In this document: in pieces, positions 27,702-37,224 of the stretch
Layout: each line of letters opens with the position of its first letter
Position numbering within the stretch: position 1 is the first letter of the stretch
DNA from: Candidatus Pelagibacterales bacterium
Lineage (GTDB): Bacteria > Pseudomonadota > Alphaproteobacteria > TMED109
Direction: 5' to 3'
Assembly: GCA_002715505.1 (NCBI GenBank)
Contig: PAZF01000006.1
Location: forward strand, 3,187-67,186
Length of the DNA: 64,000 nt
Program-made: the position numbers and the translations under genes
Notes under the pieces: model-generated
Told to the model about the DNA's origin: nothing
Seen by the model: only the letters and a program-made list of their open reading frames with translations
The model's database searches: none

Positions 27702-28745
27702 ATGATGAGAATTTATTTATTTTTACCAAGTTTAATTATTGTCCTAGTTTTTTCTGGTTGCTCAGTGAAAAGTATAAAAAGCTCATTTCAATTACCTGAG
27801 ATTAGTCTAGAGGATGAAAAGGAAGAAATTTTCTTACAAAAAGAATTGTTGCTCAATGAAATGATTTCTTCTTCAAAAATTCTACATCAAATCTCTTGGC
27901 CTATACTTAAGAATAATAGAGACATATGCTATCAAGATGGATCTTATTCTTTCGGAGTATTGTTTGCTACACAGACAGATCTACCAAAAAAAGATTTAAA
28001 ATATTTTAAAAAAATATTTAATAAGAACATTAAATCTTTTTATTTTAAAAAATATCAAGTAGATAGCTTTCCTGTTGTTGTATCTATCTCTCAAGACAGT
28101 CCTGCATATCAATCTAATTTGTTAGAGGGAGATATAGTTTTAAAGATAAGTGATTTAAATGTAAAAAATTTTAGAAGCAAATTAAAAAAGTCAATAAGAA
28201 GATCCTCCAAATTGAAGCTCACAATTTTGAGAAATGAAGAAATAATACGAAAAGAAATTAATGGAGTAAAAATATGCAATTATAATATTCAAGCTATTCC
28301 ATCTCCTGCTCCTAATGCCTATGCTGATGGTGAGAAAGTATTTATTACATTAGCAGCAATTAAGCTAGCGAGAACAAATGACGAATTAGCCTTTCTAATA
28401 GGTCATGAATTGGCTCATAATATATTTCACTACAAATATATAAAAGGAAGTGAAGCTAATAGTCTTGCAATAAACTATAATGATGCCCCTAAATTAAAAA
28501 ATTTTAATAGCTTTTTTTTGTATAGTTCGCAAGCAAAGGAAATTGAGGCAGATTTGAAAGGAGTTGAAATAGCCTACAAGGGTGGCTACTCTTTAGACAA
28601 TGTAAATGATTATTGGAGAAGACTATCTGTGTTTAACCCAAATATGATATCTTCTTCTTCCTCCGTATATAAAAGTAATGCTCTAAGAGCAATCATGATA
28701 TCAAAAACCCTAAAAAAACTTAAAAATGAAGATGACAGAAAATAA
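27702..28745 (+). CDS. M48-family metallopeptidase lipoprotein with PDZ-like region
   Basis: 347 residues. A lipoprotein signal peptide has cysteine C20 in VFSGCS. A PDZ-like segment (about 122-175: PVVVSISQDSPAYQSNLLEGD) precedes an M48 peptidase domain with the zinc motif HELAH at 235-239 and a downstream EIEADLKG glutamate/aspartate ligand. It is probably an envelope-quality-control protease at a membrane facing the periplasm. Either of two adjacent ATG codons (27702, 27705) may be the start. It directly follows tRNA-Gly, with no room for a separate promoter. Confidence 0.87.
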   Translation: MMRIYLFLPSLIIVLVFSGCSVKSIKSSFQLPEISLEDEKEEIFLQKELLLNEMISSSKILHQISWPILKNNRDICYQDGSYSFGVLFATQTDLPKKDLKYFKKIFNKNIKSFYFKKYQVDSFPVVVSISQDSPAYQSNLLEGDIVLKISDLNVKNFRSKLKKSIRRSSKLKLTILRNEEIIRKEINGVKICNYNIQAIPSPAPNAYADGEKVFITLAAIKLARTNDELAFLIGHELAHNIFHYKYIKGSEANSLAINYNDAPKLKNFNSFFLYSSQAKEIEADLKGVEIAYKGGYSLDNVNDYWRRLSVFNPNMISSSSSVYKSNALRAIMISKTLKKLKNEDDRK

Positions 28746-29454
28746 AAAAAGAAATCTCTATTACTACTTATTTGATTGGGCAAATTCCCCTTTCTCTACT
28801 ATTGTTATAACTTTTGTATTCTCCTCTTATTTTACTAATACTATTGCCCAAAATAAAATTATTGGTACATCTTTATGGGGATGGAGTATTGCTCTTTCAG
28901 GTATAGTTATAGCATTATTGTGTCCTTACCTAGGATATATGGCAGATAAGAATAAAAGCCTTTCTAGGAAATTCCTTATACTTTCTACTTTAACAGTAGT
29001 TATATGTTCTTTTTCCCTATGGTTTGCTGAAGAAAATATAAATATATTTTTATTTCTAGGAATTATAATAATAGCAAATATTTTTTTTGAAATTGGTCAA
29101 ACCTTTTACAACTCTCAACTCATAAATTTTAGAGGGAGAAAGAAATATGGAGAATTTTCTGGAAAAGCTTGGGCCTTTGGGTACTTAGGTGGGATTTTTT
29201 GTTTAATAATAATACTGATTTTATTTTTAATTCCAGATTTTTCTATTTTTAAACTTGATCAAGAAGATTACGAAAATATAAGAATTTGCGGCCCTTTAGT
29301 AGGGTTATGGTTTTTAATTTTCAGCTTTCCTTTTTTATTAAATTGTAAAAATGACAAAAGTTCATCAAATAGAAGCTATCTTTTTTCAAGTTTTCTTAAA
29401 AATTTAAAGATTTTAAGTAAAGATAGAAATAAGTTAACTTTTTTAAATTTCTAG
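28726..29454 (+). CDS. UMF1-family MFS transporter, N-terminal part (frameshifted)
   Basis: 242 codons that match the first part of UMF1/Atg22-like major-facilitator permeases (YYLFDWANSPFSTIVITFVF near the start, then LGYMADK). The frame ends at a TAG at 29452. The remaining part of the protein continues in the +1 frame from 29456. Removing one A from the AAA at 29445-29447 restores an uninterrupted T-F-L-I-S-R-M-L-Y-T-D-G junction, close to the usual family sequence here. So this is one gene split by a single extra base, or an assembly error. The transported substrate is unknown. The start overlaps the M48 gene. Confidence 0.75.
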   Translation: MKMTENKKRNLYYYLFDWANSPFSTIVITFVFSSYFTNTIAQNKIIGTSLWGWSIALSGIVIALLCPYLGYMADKNKSLSRKFLILSTLTVVICSFSLWFAEENINIFLFLGIIIIANIFFEIGQTFYNSQLINFRGRKKYGEFSGKAWAFGYLGGIFCLIIILILFLIPDFSIFKLDQEDYENIRICGPLVGLWFLIFSFPFLLNCKNDKSSSNRSYLFSSFLKNLKILSKDRNKLTFLNF

Positions 29455-29455
29455 A

Positions 29456-29965
29456 ATGCTCTATACAGATGGCCTCATCACTTTATTTAGCTTTGGAGGT
29501 ATATATGCTACTGGTACGTTTGATTTTAATTTTAATGAAATAATTATTTTTGGTGTTGTAATAAATATCACTGCTGCTTTAGGAGCATATGTTTTTGGTT
29601 TTTTAGAAGATAAGATTGGTATAAAAAAAGTAATAATTATTTCTTTAACTTTTCTTATATTGCTGTGTTTGCTAATCTTATTTGTCAAAAGTAAAGTTTA
29701 TTTCTGGATTTTTGGTTCCGCGCTAGGCTTGTTCATAGGATCAATTCAATCTAGCAGCAGAACCGCATTAATTGGCTTATCTAATTCAAATAACATTAAT
29801 TCATTGTTTGGTGTTTATGCTACTTCTGGTAAAATAACTAACTTTCTTGGTCCGTTTTTAGTAGCAACATTTACGTCAATTTTTTCTAGTCAAAAAGCTG
29901 GAATGGCAACAATTCTAATTTTTCTTATATTGGGTTTGCTGCTATTTTCAAAAGTTAAATTATAA
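29456..29965 (+). CDS. UMF1-family MFS transporter, C-terminal part (frameshifted)
   Basis: 169 codons with about five transmembrane helices, including YTDGLITLFSFGGIYATGTF at the start and LFGVYATSGKITNFLGPFL further on; both are UMF1 family features of the second half. It is the continuation of the reading frame that stops at 29454. The ATG at 29456 is an internal methionine of the intact protein (S-R-M-L-Y), not a real start. Together the two parts give about 412 residues, a normal family length. Confidence 0.72.
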   Translation: MLYTDGLITLFSFGGIYATGTFDFNFNEIIIFGVVINITAALGAYVFGFLEDKIGIKKVIIISLTFLILLCLLILFVKSKVYFWIFGSALGLFIGSIQSSSRTALIGLSNSNNINSLFGVYATSGKITNFLGPFLVATFTSIFSSQKAGMATILIFLILGLLLFSKVKL

Positions 29966-29977
29966 ATTAAATTTTTT

Positions 29978-29994
29978 GTAGATAAGTGATCTAC
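29978..29994. repeat. Short inverted repeat between UMF1 and the DUF2244 gene
   Basis: Arms GTAGAT and ATCTAC enclose AAGTG. A run of AT dinucleotides, not T, follows on the plus strand, so a terminator role is doubtful. Confidence 0.35.
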
Positions 29995-30014
29995 ATATAT
30001 ATATATATATTTAT

Positions 30015-30500
30015 ATGCTTAATAGAAAAACAAAATACTTTTTAAACCTTAAGATTTATCCAAATAAATCATTAACTTTTCTTTCTTTAATTGTGTTTTT
30101 TTTAGTTTTTTTTCTAACTACTGCATTTGCCTCTTTATACTTCGTTTTTATAGGAGCATGGCCAGTTTCATTATTTTTATTAATTGACTTTATTCTAGTA
30201 TATTATGCATTTAGTAAATACAAAGTTAAATCAAGAATGTATGACAGAATTATTTTAAAAAATAAGCTTCTCGTAATAAACGTAAATAAAGATGGAGAGA
30301 AGATTAAAAAGGAAATAGAGCCTACATGGCTAAGATTAAAAATATATTCTGACAGAAGAAAGCAATACTTGAGTATAATTTCTAAAGGGAAATCGGTAAA
30401 AGTAGGAGAGTTTCTAAACGTCAAAGAGTTGTCCGATTTAGCAAAAATTATTAAAGAAGCTCTAATTAAAAGAGAGCAACACCTAACGTTTAACAGCTAA
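30015..30500 (+). CDS. DUF2244-family membrane protein
   Basis: 161 residues: two transmembrane helices (about 23-45 and 48-66) separated by the family's short GAWPVSLF turn, then a basic, mostly beta-stranded cytosolic part with VGEFLNVKELSDLAKIIKEAL near the end. This is the DUF2244 pattern, often found near cytochrome-oxidase genes, though not here. Function is unknown. No good ribosome site is visible before the ATG, which follows an AT-repeat. The 3' end overlaps dapB by 18 bp. Confidence 0.75.
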   Translation: MLNRKTKYFLNLKIYPNKSLTFLSLIVFFLVFFLTTAFASLYFVFIGAWPVSLFLLIDFILVYYAFSKYKVKSRMYDRIILKNKLLVINVNKDGEKIKKEIEPTWLRLKIYSDRRKQYLSIISKGKSVKVGEFLNVKELSDLAKIIKEALIKREQHLTFNS

Positions 30501-31259
30501 ATAGTCTTTCATCTTATAATAACCAGCTTTTTGCCTGCACAACCATTTTGATATTTCTACTGCGCCATTGGCGAATATGTCTCTAGAAGTAGACAAATGC
30601 TTTATTATTATTCTTTCTCCTTTGCCAGAAAATATAACGCTATGCTCGCCAGTAGAGTCTCCCGCTCTTATTGCATTAACATTTATATTTTTCTTTATAT
30701 TTTTCTTTTTTAGTTTTTCATTTATTTCATCTTTTATTGAAAGCGCTGTTCCTGAGGGAACATCTCTTTTATTTTTATGATGGATATCAGTAATATCTAT
30801 ATCAAATTCATTTCCCAAACTTTCAGCCATTTCACCAGCTATTTCTTTTAAAAGGTTTGCCCCTATACTCATGTTAGGAGACCATAAAATTGGAATATTC
30901 TTAGATAGTCTTTTCATCAAATTTAAAGTATCAGATGATAAACCTGTGCTTCCTGATAAAAATGCAACTTTATTTTTACTAGCTTCTTTTAAAAACTTGA
31001 TTGTTGCCTTTTCTAAACCAAACTCTATAACTACATCTAGGTCTTTAAAAAAGTCCTTTATATTATCTGTTACTAATATATTAATAGGCTTGCTTCCTAG
31101 TATAACGCCAATATCTTTTCCTAAAAGTTTATGGTTAGAAAACTCACTTCCTGCAACCAGCGATGTTTTGGGATCGTTAATAATAATACTTGCTATTGCT
31201 TTTCCCATCTTCCCTGCAACACCAACAATCCCAACTTTTATAGGTCTATTTTTTTTCAT
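30483..31259 (-). CDS. dapB: 4-hydroxy-tetrahydrodipicolinate reductase
   Basis: 258 residues. The NAD(P)-binding GIVGVAGKMG lies at 10-19, and the catalytic signature is DIHHKNKRDVPSGTAL (about 157-172) with the paired histidines, lysine and PSGTA. It reduces the DapA product on the way to diaminopimelate and lysine. It is the last gene of the heat-shock operon, six bases downstream of dnaJ; dapB next to dnaJ is a common alphaproteobacterial arrangement. Confidence 0.95.
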   Translation of the reverse strand: MKKNRPIKVGIVGVAGKMGKAIASIIINDPKTSLVAGSEFSNHKLLGKDIGVILGSKPINILVTDNIKDFFKDLDVVIEFGLEKATIKFLKEASKNKVAFLSGSTGLSSDTLNLMKRLSKNIPILWSPNMSIGANLLKEIAGEMAESLGNEFDIDITDIHHKNKRDVPSGTALSIKDEINEKLKKKNIKKNINVNAIRAGDSTGEHSVIFSGKGERIIIKHLSTSRDIFANGAVEISKWLCRQKAGYYKMKDYLAVKR

Positions 31260-31265
31260 CTTAAT

Positions 31266-32378
31266 TTAATAATCATTTAAAAAATTTTTATATTTTTTTA
31301 CCCTAGGGTTATTGTTTTCTTCTAAACTTTCATAAAATTCGGCAATAAGTTTTTTTTGCTTATTAGATAAATTAACTGGTGTCTCAATATCAGCTTCCAC
31401 ATATAGGTCACCATAACTCCTAGTTTGCAATACTGGCATACCTTTTCCTTTTAACCTAAACCTTTTTCCATTTTGTGTGCCAGGAGATATACTTATTCTT
31501 ATTTTTTTTCCATTAGGCGAAGGAACTTCTATACTTCCTCCATTAGCAGCTGTATAAATATCTAAAGGTACGTTTAAAAATAAATTCTCACCTTCTCTAT
31601 TAAAAATATTACTATTAACCATATTTACATATATGTACAAGTCTCCTGGAGGTCCAGCGTTTCTTCCTGCTTCTCCTTCGCCAGATATTCTAATCCTAGT
31701 TCCTTCGTCAACTCCCGGAGGAATCTTGACTGATAAAGACTTTTCTTTATTTATTAACCCTGAACCATTACACTTCTTACAAGGATTAGTTATGGTTCTG
31801 CCAGTTCCTGAACAGGAACTACATGTTCTTTCTATGGTGAAGAACCCTTGACTTGATCTTACTTTTCCTGTTCCCTGGCAGGTTGGACATGAGGATATGC
31901 TAGCTTCACCTCCAGAAGAGCCAGTTCCACTGCAAAGATCGCATTTAGAAGGTGCTCTAATTTTAATAGTTTTTTTTATTCCAGAATAAGCTTCCGATAG
32001 ACTTACACCCAAATTATATCTTAAATCTCCCCCTCTATTATTAGAAGTAGTGTTAGATCTTCTAGATCCTCCTGTAAACTCGCTAAATAAATCCTCAAAA
32101 ATATCTGAAAATCCACCGGCCTGAAACCCAGAAAATCCACTAGCTCCGGAGCCTCCTCCTTCAAACGCAGCATGGCCGTAATTATCATATGCTGCTCTTT
32201 TTTCTTTATCTTTTAAAACTTCATAAGCTTGGCTCGCCTCTTTAAACTTTTCTGCAGCCTCTTTATTGTCTGGATTTCTATCTGGATGATATTTCATAGC
32301 CAGATCTCTATATGCTCTTTTGAGAGATGCGTCATCCGCATTTTTATTTACACCTAAAATTTCATAGTAATCTCTCAT
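31266..32378 (-). CDS. dnaJ: Chaperone DnaJ (Hsp40)
   Basis: 370 residues. The J domain holds HPD at 31-33. A Gly/Phe-rich linker (about 73-105) comes next, then the zinc finger with four CxxCxGxG repeats (about 143-210) and the C-terminal substrate-binding domains. It stimulates the DnaK ATPase and delivers unfolded clients. The gap to dnaK is 18 bp. Confidence 0.97.
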   Translation of the reverse strand: MRDYYEILGVNKNADDASLKRAYRDLAMKYHPDRNPDNKEAAEKFKEASQAYEVLKDKEKRAAYDNYGHAAFEGGGSGASGFSGFQAGGFSDIFEDLFSEFTGGSRRSNTTSNNRGGDLRYNLGVSLSEAYSGIKKTIKIRAPSKCDLCSGTGSSGGEASISSCPTCQGTGKVRSSQGFFTIERTCSSCSGTGRTITNPCKKCNGSGLINKEKSLSVKIPPGVDEGTRIRISGEGEAGRNAGPPGDLYIYVNMVNSNIFNREGENLFLNVPLDIYTAANGGSIEVPSPNGKKIRISISPGTQNGKRFRLKGKGMPVLQTRSYGDLYVEADIETPVNLSNKQKKLIAEFYESLEENNNPRVKKYKNFLNDY

Positions 32379-32396
32379 TTTAAAAGATATTCTGGA

Positions 32397-34352
32397 TTAA
32401 CTACTTTTTTTTTCAGAGTCTTCTTCGACTTCTTCAAAGTCAGCATCAACTACATTTTCATCTTTTGTATCTTTAGAGTTTTTTTCAGAAGCTTCGCTGT
32501 CTGCTTTAGATTTTTGACCCTCCTCTGCTTGCTGGTTTTGAGGGTTTTGCTTATACATAATTTCTCCTAACTTCATCGCAGCCGTGTTTAGTTCTTCCAA
32601 TTTAGTTTTAATATCAGTGGCTTCTGCATTTTCATTTTTAAGAGTCTCTTTTAAGTCCTCGATTGCCTTTTCTATATTTTCTTTATCTTTTACTTCAAGC
32701 TTATCGCCATGCTCTTTTAAGCTTTTCTCCGTAGAATAAACCATGCTGTCTGCCTGATTTCTAGTTTCTACTGCCTCTTTCTTTGACTTATCTTCTTCAG
32801 CATGAGTCTGTGCTTCATTAACCATTTTGTCTATGTCTGCATCTGACAAACCTCCTGAAGCCTGTATTTGAATTTGTTGTTCTTTTCCAGTTCCTTTGTC
32901 TTTAGCTGAAACGTTTACTATTCCATTAGCATCTATGTCAAAAGTAACTTCGATTTGTGGAACACCTCTTGGAGCAGGTGGTATACCTACTAAATCAAAC
33001 TGGCCTAAAGCTTTATTATCTTTAGCCATTTCCCTCTCTCCTTGAAAAACTCTTATAGTTACTGCAGGTTGATTATCGTCAGCTGTAGAAAAAGTTTGGC
33101 TTTTTCTCGTTGGAATGGTGGTGTTTCTATCTATTAATCTGGTAAATACACCTCCCAATGTTTCTATACCAAGGGAAAGTGGAGTTACATCCAATAGTAG
33201 AACATCTTTTACATCTCCAGATAAAACAGCGCCTTGTATTGCCGCCCCAATTCCCACAACTTCATCAGGATTTACACCTTTATTAGGATCTTTTCCAAAA
33301 AACTCTTTAACAGTTTGAATAATTTTTGGCATTCTTGTCATGCCACCGACCAAAACTACTTCATCTATTTCATTAGCACTTATTCCTGCATCTTTTAATG
33401 CGGCTCTACAAGGATCAATAGTTCTTTTAACTAAATCATCAACTAATTTCTCCAAATCTGCTCTTGTCATTTTCAAAGTAAGATGCTTAGGGCCAGAAGC
33501 GTCAGCAGTTATAAAAGGTAAATTTATGTCGGTTGTACTAGAGCTAGAAAGCTCAATTTTTGCCTTTTCAGCTGCTTCTTTAAGTCTTTGTAATGCTAAT
33601 TTATCATTTTTTAAATCTATACCATTTTCTTTTTTAAAAGCATCTGCCAAAAACTCTACAATTCTTGTATCAAAGTCCTCTCCTCCTAAAAATGTATCAC
33701 CATTGGTAGCCTTTACCTCAAAAACCCCATCACCTATTTCCAATATAGAAACATCAAAAGTTCCTCCACCTAAATCATAGACTGCAATGGTTCCAGTTTT
33801 TTTCTTATCTAATCCATATGCAAGTGCCGCAGCAGTCGGTTCATTTATAATTCTTAAAACCTCAAGACCTGCAATTTTTCCTGCGTCTTTTGTAGCCTGT
33901 CTTTGTGCATCATTAAAATAAGCAGGCACTGTAATTACAGCTTTATCAACTTTAGCACCAATGTGTTTCTCCGCCGTTTCTTTCATTTTTTGCAGAACAT
34001 ATGCTGATATCTGACTGGGGGCATATTTTTTCCCGTTTGCCTCAACCCATGCATCATTATTATCAGCTTTAACTATATTATAAGGAGCAGTTTTAATTTC
34101 TTTTTGAACTTTTTCATCCTTAAAAGTTCTGCCTATTAATCTTTTAATTGCATATAAAGTATTCGTAGGATTAGTGACAGCCTGTCTTTTAGCTGGTTGT
34201 CCTATCAAAGTTTCTCCTTCGCTAGAAAATGCAACCATTGAAGGTGTGGTTCTAGTTCCTTCACTGTTTTCAATTACTTGTGCGCTAGATCCTTCCATTA
34301 CTGCTACACAAGAATTTGTAGTACCAAGATCTATTCCAATTACTTTACTCAT
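32397..34352 (-). CDS. dnaK: Chaperone DnaK (Hsp70)
   Basis: 651 residues. The nucleotide-binding domain starts [16 protein letters not shown], has the phosphate-2 motif [11 protein letters not shown] and [11 protein letters not shown], then the linker [16 protein letters not shown]. The substrate-binding domain and lid end in an acidic tail ([12 protein letters not shown]). A strong AAAGGAG ribosome site sits before the ATG. It is the main heat-shock chaperone and works with DnaJ and GrpE of the same operon. No CIRCE element precedes it. Confidence 0.98.
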   Translation of the reverse strand: MSKVIGIDLGTTNSCVAVMEGSSAQVIENSEGTRTTPSMVAFSSEGETLIGQPAKRQAVTNPTNTLYAIKRLIGRTFKDEKVQKEIKTAPYNIVKADNNDAWVEANGKKYAPSQISAYVLQKMKETAEKHIGAKVDKAVITVPAYFNDAQRQATKDAGKIAGLEVLRIINEPTAAALAYGLDKKKTGTIAVYDLGGGTFDVSILEIGDGVFEVKATNGDTFLGGEDFDTRIVEFLADAFKKENGIDLKNDKLALQRLKEAAEKAKIELSSSSTTDINLPFITADASGPKHLTLKMTRADLEKLVDDLVKRTIDPCRAALKDAGISANEIDEVVLVGGMTRMPKIIQTVKEFFGKDPNKGVNPDEVVGIGAAIQGAVLSGDVKDVLLLDVTPLSLGIETLGGVFTRLIDRNTTIPTRKSQTFSTADDNQPAVTIRVFQGEREMAKDNKALGQFDLVGIPPAPRGVPQIEVTFDIDANGIVNVSAKDKGTGKEQQIQIQASGGLSDADIDKMVNEAQTHAEEDKSKKEAVETRNQADSMVYSTEKSLKEHGDKLEVKDKENIEKAIEDLKETLKNENAEATDIKTKLEELNTAAMKLGEIMYKQNPQNQQAEEGQKSKADSEASEKNSKDTKDENVVDADFEEVEEDSEKKSS

Positions 34353-34413
34353 AATTAAGCTCCTTTATTATCAACTAATTACATATGGGTTTTAATAATG
34401 TAAATTACAAGGC

Positions 34414-35391
34414 CTAAACTAAAATCTCCGATGCCTCAATAATTTGGTCAAGTTTTTCAAGATAAATTTTATTTTCTAATTCGATTTTGCTAGATAATTC
34501 AAAAACAGAACTAATGATTACTATTTTAGTTTCTAACACTTTTATTCTATACCAAATCTTATTTTGTATAATATTGCTTTCCTCTGATAGTTTCTCTTTT
34601 GCTAAAAAATAAAATAAGTAATCATTATTTTCAGATTTTTTTAATTTTGCATCAGTAATAGATACTTCTCTGGTAATTTCTTCAATTAGCTTTTCAACAA
34701 CTTTATCTTTATTTTCAGACTTACTACTTTTTAGGTTTATATCAAATTTTTCTATAAGAAAATGGAAATTCTTATTTAAGTTCATATAAATCTTTGCAAA
34801 GTTTTTATTATCTGAAAAATCTGCAATCCACTTCGTAGGTATTTTAAGATTAAAGATATTCCAAAACTTATAGTTTTTGTACTTAGCGCTTGCTAGCTTG
34901 TATTCTAAACTAGCTAAATCGTCATAAAGAGTTTTAGAAAAGTTAAATTTAATTGCATCAATAATGCTTGGAATTCTTTTTAAAATTGGCTTTACAAGCC
35001 CATCTGCTTCATTATTGTCAGGCCATGTTAGAGAAATTCTTAGCAATCGAAAAGATCTAGGTTTCAAATAATGGAGGATTTTCCATATGACTAATTTTTC
35101 ATTTTCTACTTTTACTTCATAGTTTAATTTAAAAAAATTTTCATCTCTTATTATAACATTAGTATTAATATTTAAATTATCGCATAAGAACTCTTTAATC
35201 TTCTCGATTTTATTAAGCTTAGGATTTTCAAAACATTCTAAATTTATTCCGAGGGCAGGATATTTGTCTTTTGAAAAAGTTACTTCTAATGTTTTCAAAC
35301 TTTTTTTAGTGATGTTAGCTTCCTCTGGGAAAAACATCGTAACTGTTTTATTTAGAAGATCGATTTTTTTTTTTTTATCAGTCAAGTTCAT
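34414..35391 (-). CDS. Unknown protein with two related domains, between grpE and dnaK
   Basis: 325 residues, no signal peptide and no membrane helix, lysine-rich. I do not recognise the family. It looks internally duplicated. Residues about 14-151 and 175-323 share one order of elements: a short strand, a long strand pair, a helix, a strand pair containing W(K/Y)(I/R) and then an RLLRISLTW or KIVIISSVFEL strand, then a helix ending in IIDAI or IIEAS. This order resembles the PsbP/DcrB-like alpha-beta fold, but that is inference. It overlaps grpE by 14 bp and is co-oriented with dnaK, so it is probably a heat-shock-operon member. Confidence 0.7.
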   Translation of the reverse strand: MNLTDKKKKIDLLNKTVTMFFPEEANITKKSLKTLEVTFSKDKYPALGINLECFENPKLNKIEKIKEFLCDNLNINTNVIIRDENFFKLNYEVKVENEKLVIWKILHYLKPRSFRLLRISLTWPDNNEADGLVKPILKRIPSIIDAIKFNFSKTLYDDLASLEYKLASAKYKNYKFWNIFNLKIPTKWIADFSDNKNFAKIYMNLNKNFHFLIEKFDINLKSSKSENKDKVVEKLIEEITREVSITDAKLKKSENNDYLFYFLAKEKLSEESNIIQNKIWYRIKVLETKIVIISSVFELSSKIELENKIYLEKLDQIIEASEILV

Positions 35392-36055
35392 CTTTTTGAG
35401 GTTTTTCTACAGTCTCCTCTTCTAGTTCATTTTTTTCCTCTGATTTTTCGCTTTTTTGAGATATGCCAACCATTGCAGGTCTCAATAATCTGTCATGAAA
35501 TGTATAACCGTCTTGAACAATTTCACAAACAACTCCTGGTTCATACTCCTCTGTAGGTTTTTCAAACATTGCTTGATGAAGGTTTGCGTCAAAAGGATTA
35601 CCTAAAGCATCTATTTTTTTTACGTTAAATTTGTCTAAAATATTGGTAATATCTTTTTGTATTAGCTCAAAACCTTCCAAAGTTTTCTTTTCAGTAGTTT
35701 CTAAAACACTATTTATTGCTCTTTCAAAATTATCTACAACATTGACAAGCTCTCTTGCTAAAGGTTGGACTCCATATTTAATAATATCGACCCTAGTTTT
35801 TTCAGATTGTTTTCTAATATTCTCATTTTCCGCAAGGACTCTGAGAAGCTTATCTTTAGTTTCGGCTAACTCGCTCTTTAGTTCCTTTAGAGGATCCTTG
35901 AGTTCCTCGCTTTCTTTTTCTTCATCATTTGCTTGATTATTTTCAGACTCTTTTTTTTCTTCAATTGATTTTATTTCATTTTCAGAAGCAACTTTATCAT
36001 CTGTCTGATTATCTTTAATGTTATTTAGGTCAGATTCTTTTTTTTCTTCATTCAT
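35378..36055 (-). CDS. grpE: Nucleotide exchange factor GrpE
   Basis: 225 residues. A long acidic, low-complexity N-terminal region (about 1-60) precedes the coiled-coil helix (ELAETKDKLLRVLAENENIRKQ, about residues 62-83) and the C-terminal beta-wing, with NPFDANLHQAMFEKP (about 153-167) and VCEIVQDGYTFHDRLLRPAMV (about 174-194), the GrpE signature. It speeds ADP release from DnaK. It lies 48 bp after hrcA. Confidence 0.96.
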   Translation of the reverse strand: MNEEKKESDLNNIKDNQTDDKVASENEIKSIEEKKESENNQANDEEKESEELKDPLKELKSELAETKDKLLRVLAENENIRKQSEKTRVDIIKYGVQPLARELVNVVDNFERAINSVLETTEKKTLEGFELIQKDITNILDKFNVKKIDALGNPFDANLHQAMFEKPTEEYEPGVVCEIVQDGYTFHDRLLRPAMVGISQKSEKSEEKNELEEETVEKPQKDELD

Positions 36056-36103
36056 AATTTATCCTTTTAATTATAAATAGGGTTTAATAATTTAACTACA
36101 AGA

Positions 36104-37171
36104 TCAACTCAAAAATTTATTTAAAACTTTTGCGGTAAAATCCACCATCGGAATAATTCTAGCATAATTGAGTCTAGATGGCCCAATTACTCCAATAGCA
36201 CCAAGAGTATTAGGTTTTATAGATTTTCCTGAACGTTTTAAAGGAGCTATTATCATAGAACAACCTGCTAGATTAAAAACCTTAGTATTAGATCCTATAA
36301 AAACGTGAACACCCATTCCTTTGAGGGTATATTGTAGAATATTTATAAAGTTTTTTTTATCTTGAATCTCATTTAATAAAGTGTCTAATCTTTTAATGTC
36401 TTCTTTTTGTTCCATTTTTCCATAAAATAGATCTCTTCTATTTATTAAAAAATGAGAATCTCCTTTATCTACACTTTTGACAGCAATACCTGCTGATACC
36501 AATTGCTCAGATAATTTTTCCACTTCTGTATTTTTTAATGTTAACTCTTCTTTAATTGTATTTTTAACTTCAAATAAAGTTTTACCATAAGTTTTAGAGT
36601 TTATATAATTTGATGCTTCTATCAAAGCAGAGCTGGTAAAACCCCCCGGTAATTCAACTAATCTATTTTCTACCAGTCCATTAACATCTATTGTTATAAC
36701 TAATGCGCGATGGTCGTCCATAGACACAAATTCAATATGTTTTAATGGCCTATCAATGTTATTAGGTGCAAATACTAAAGATGTACAGTTAGACAAACCA
36801 GATAATTCCTTGGAAGAATGGTCTAAAACTTCCATTATAGTTTTCCCAGCTACAGAGCATTTTGCTTGGATGCTATCTCTCTCTTCAGAAGTTAAGTCTC
36901 CTATTTCTAAAATACCATCAACAAAAAACTTTAGTCCTTTATCAGTAGGTATTCTTCCAGAAGATGTGTGAGGAGAATAAAGAAGCCCTCTTTCTTCAAG
37001 ATTGGACATAATAAGCCTTACTGTTGAAGGCGAAAGCATGGAATTTAAACTTTCTGATATCACTTTTGAAGAAACAGGTGTTCCTGTATTCAAGTAGGAG
37101 TCAACTATTTCACTTAAAATTATTCGGGCTCTATCGCCAACGTCATTAATATTTTCTAATTTACTATTCAT
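36104..37171 (-). CDS. hrcA: Heat-inducible transcription repressor HrcA
   Basis: 355 residues: an N-terminal winged helix (LNSMLSPSTVRLIMSNLEERGLLYSPHTSSGRIPTDKGLKFFVD, about 47-90), the GAF-like core, and a C-terminal IGVIGPSRLNYARIIPMVDF motif (about 326-345). HrcA represses heat-shock genes by binding CIRCE (TTAGCACTC-N9-GAGTGCTAA). No CIRCE copy is seen before hrcA, grpE or dnaK here, so its target may be groESL elsewhere. It diverges from rph across 53 bp. Confidence 0.95.
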   Translation of the reverse strand: MNSKLENINDVGDRARIILSEIVDSYLNTGTPVSSKVISESLNSMLSPSTVRLIMSNLEERGLLYSPHTSSGRIPTDKGLKFFVDGILEIGDLTSEERDSIQAKCSVAGKTIMEVLDHSSKELSGLSNCTSLVFAPNNIDRPLKHIEFVSMDDHRALVITIDVNGLVENRLVELPGGFTSSALIEASNYINSKTYGKTLFEVKNTIKEELTLKNTEVEKLSEQLVSAGIAVKSVDKGDSHFLINRRDLFYGKMEQKEDIKRLDTLLNEIQDKKNFINILQYTLKGMGVHVFIGSNTKVFNLAGCSMIIAPLKRSGKSIKPNTLGAIGVIGPSRLNYARIIPMVDFTAKVLNKFLS

Positions 37172-37224
37172 ACCATTATTTTTAATATAATATTCTTATT
37201 TTTATAACGAAAGTAAAATTTTAT

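Noticed and set aside
28726-29965. Programmed -1 frameshift in the UMF1 gene
   Set aside because: The frame change needed is +1, and no +1 signal such as a prfB-type site is present.
33340-33780. 146-codon open frame antisense to dnaK
   Set aside because: It is a shadow of the strongly conserved dnaK coding strand and resembles no protein I know.
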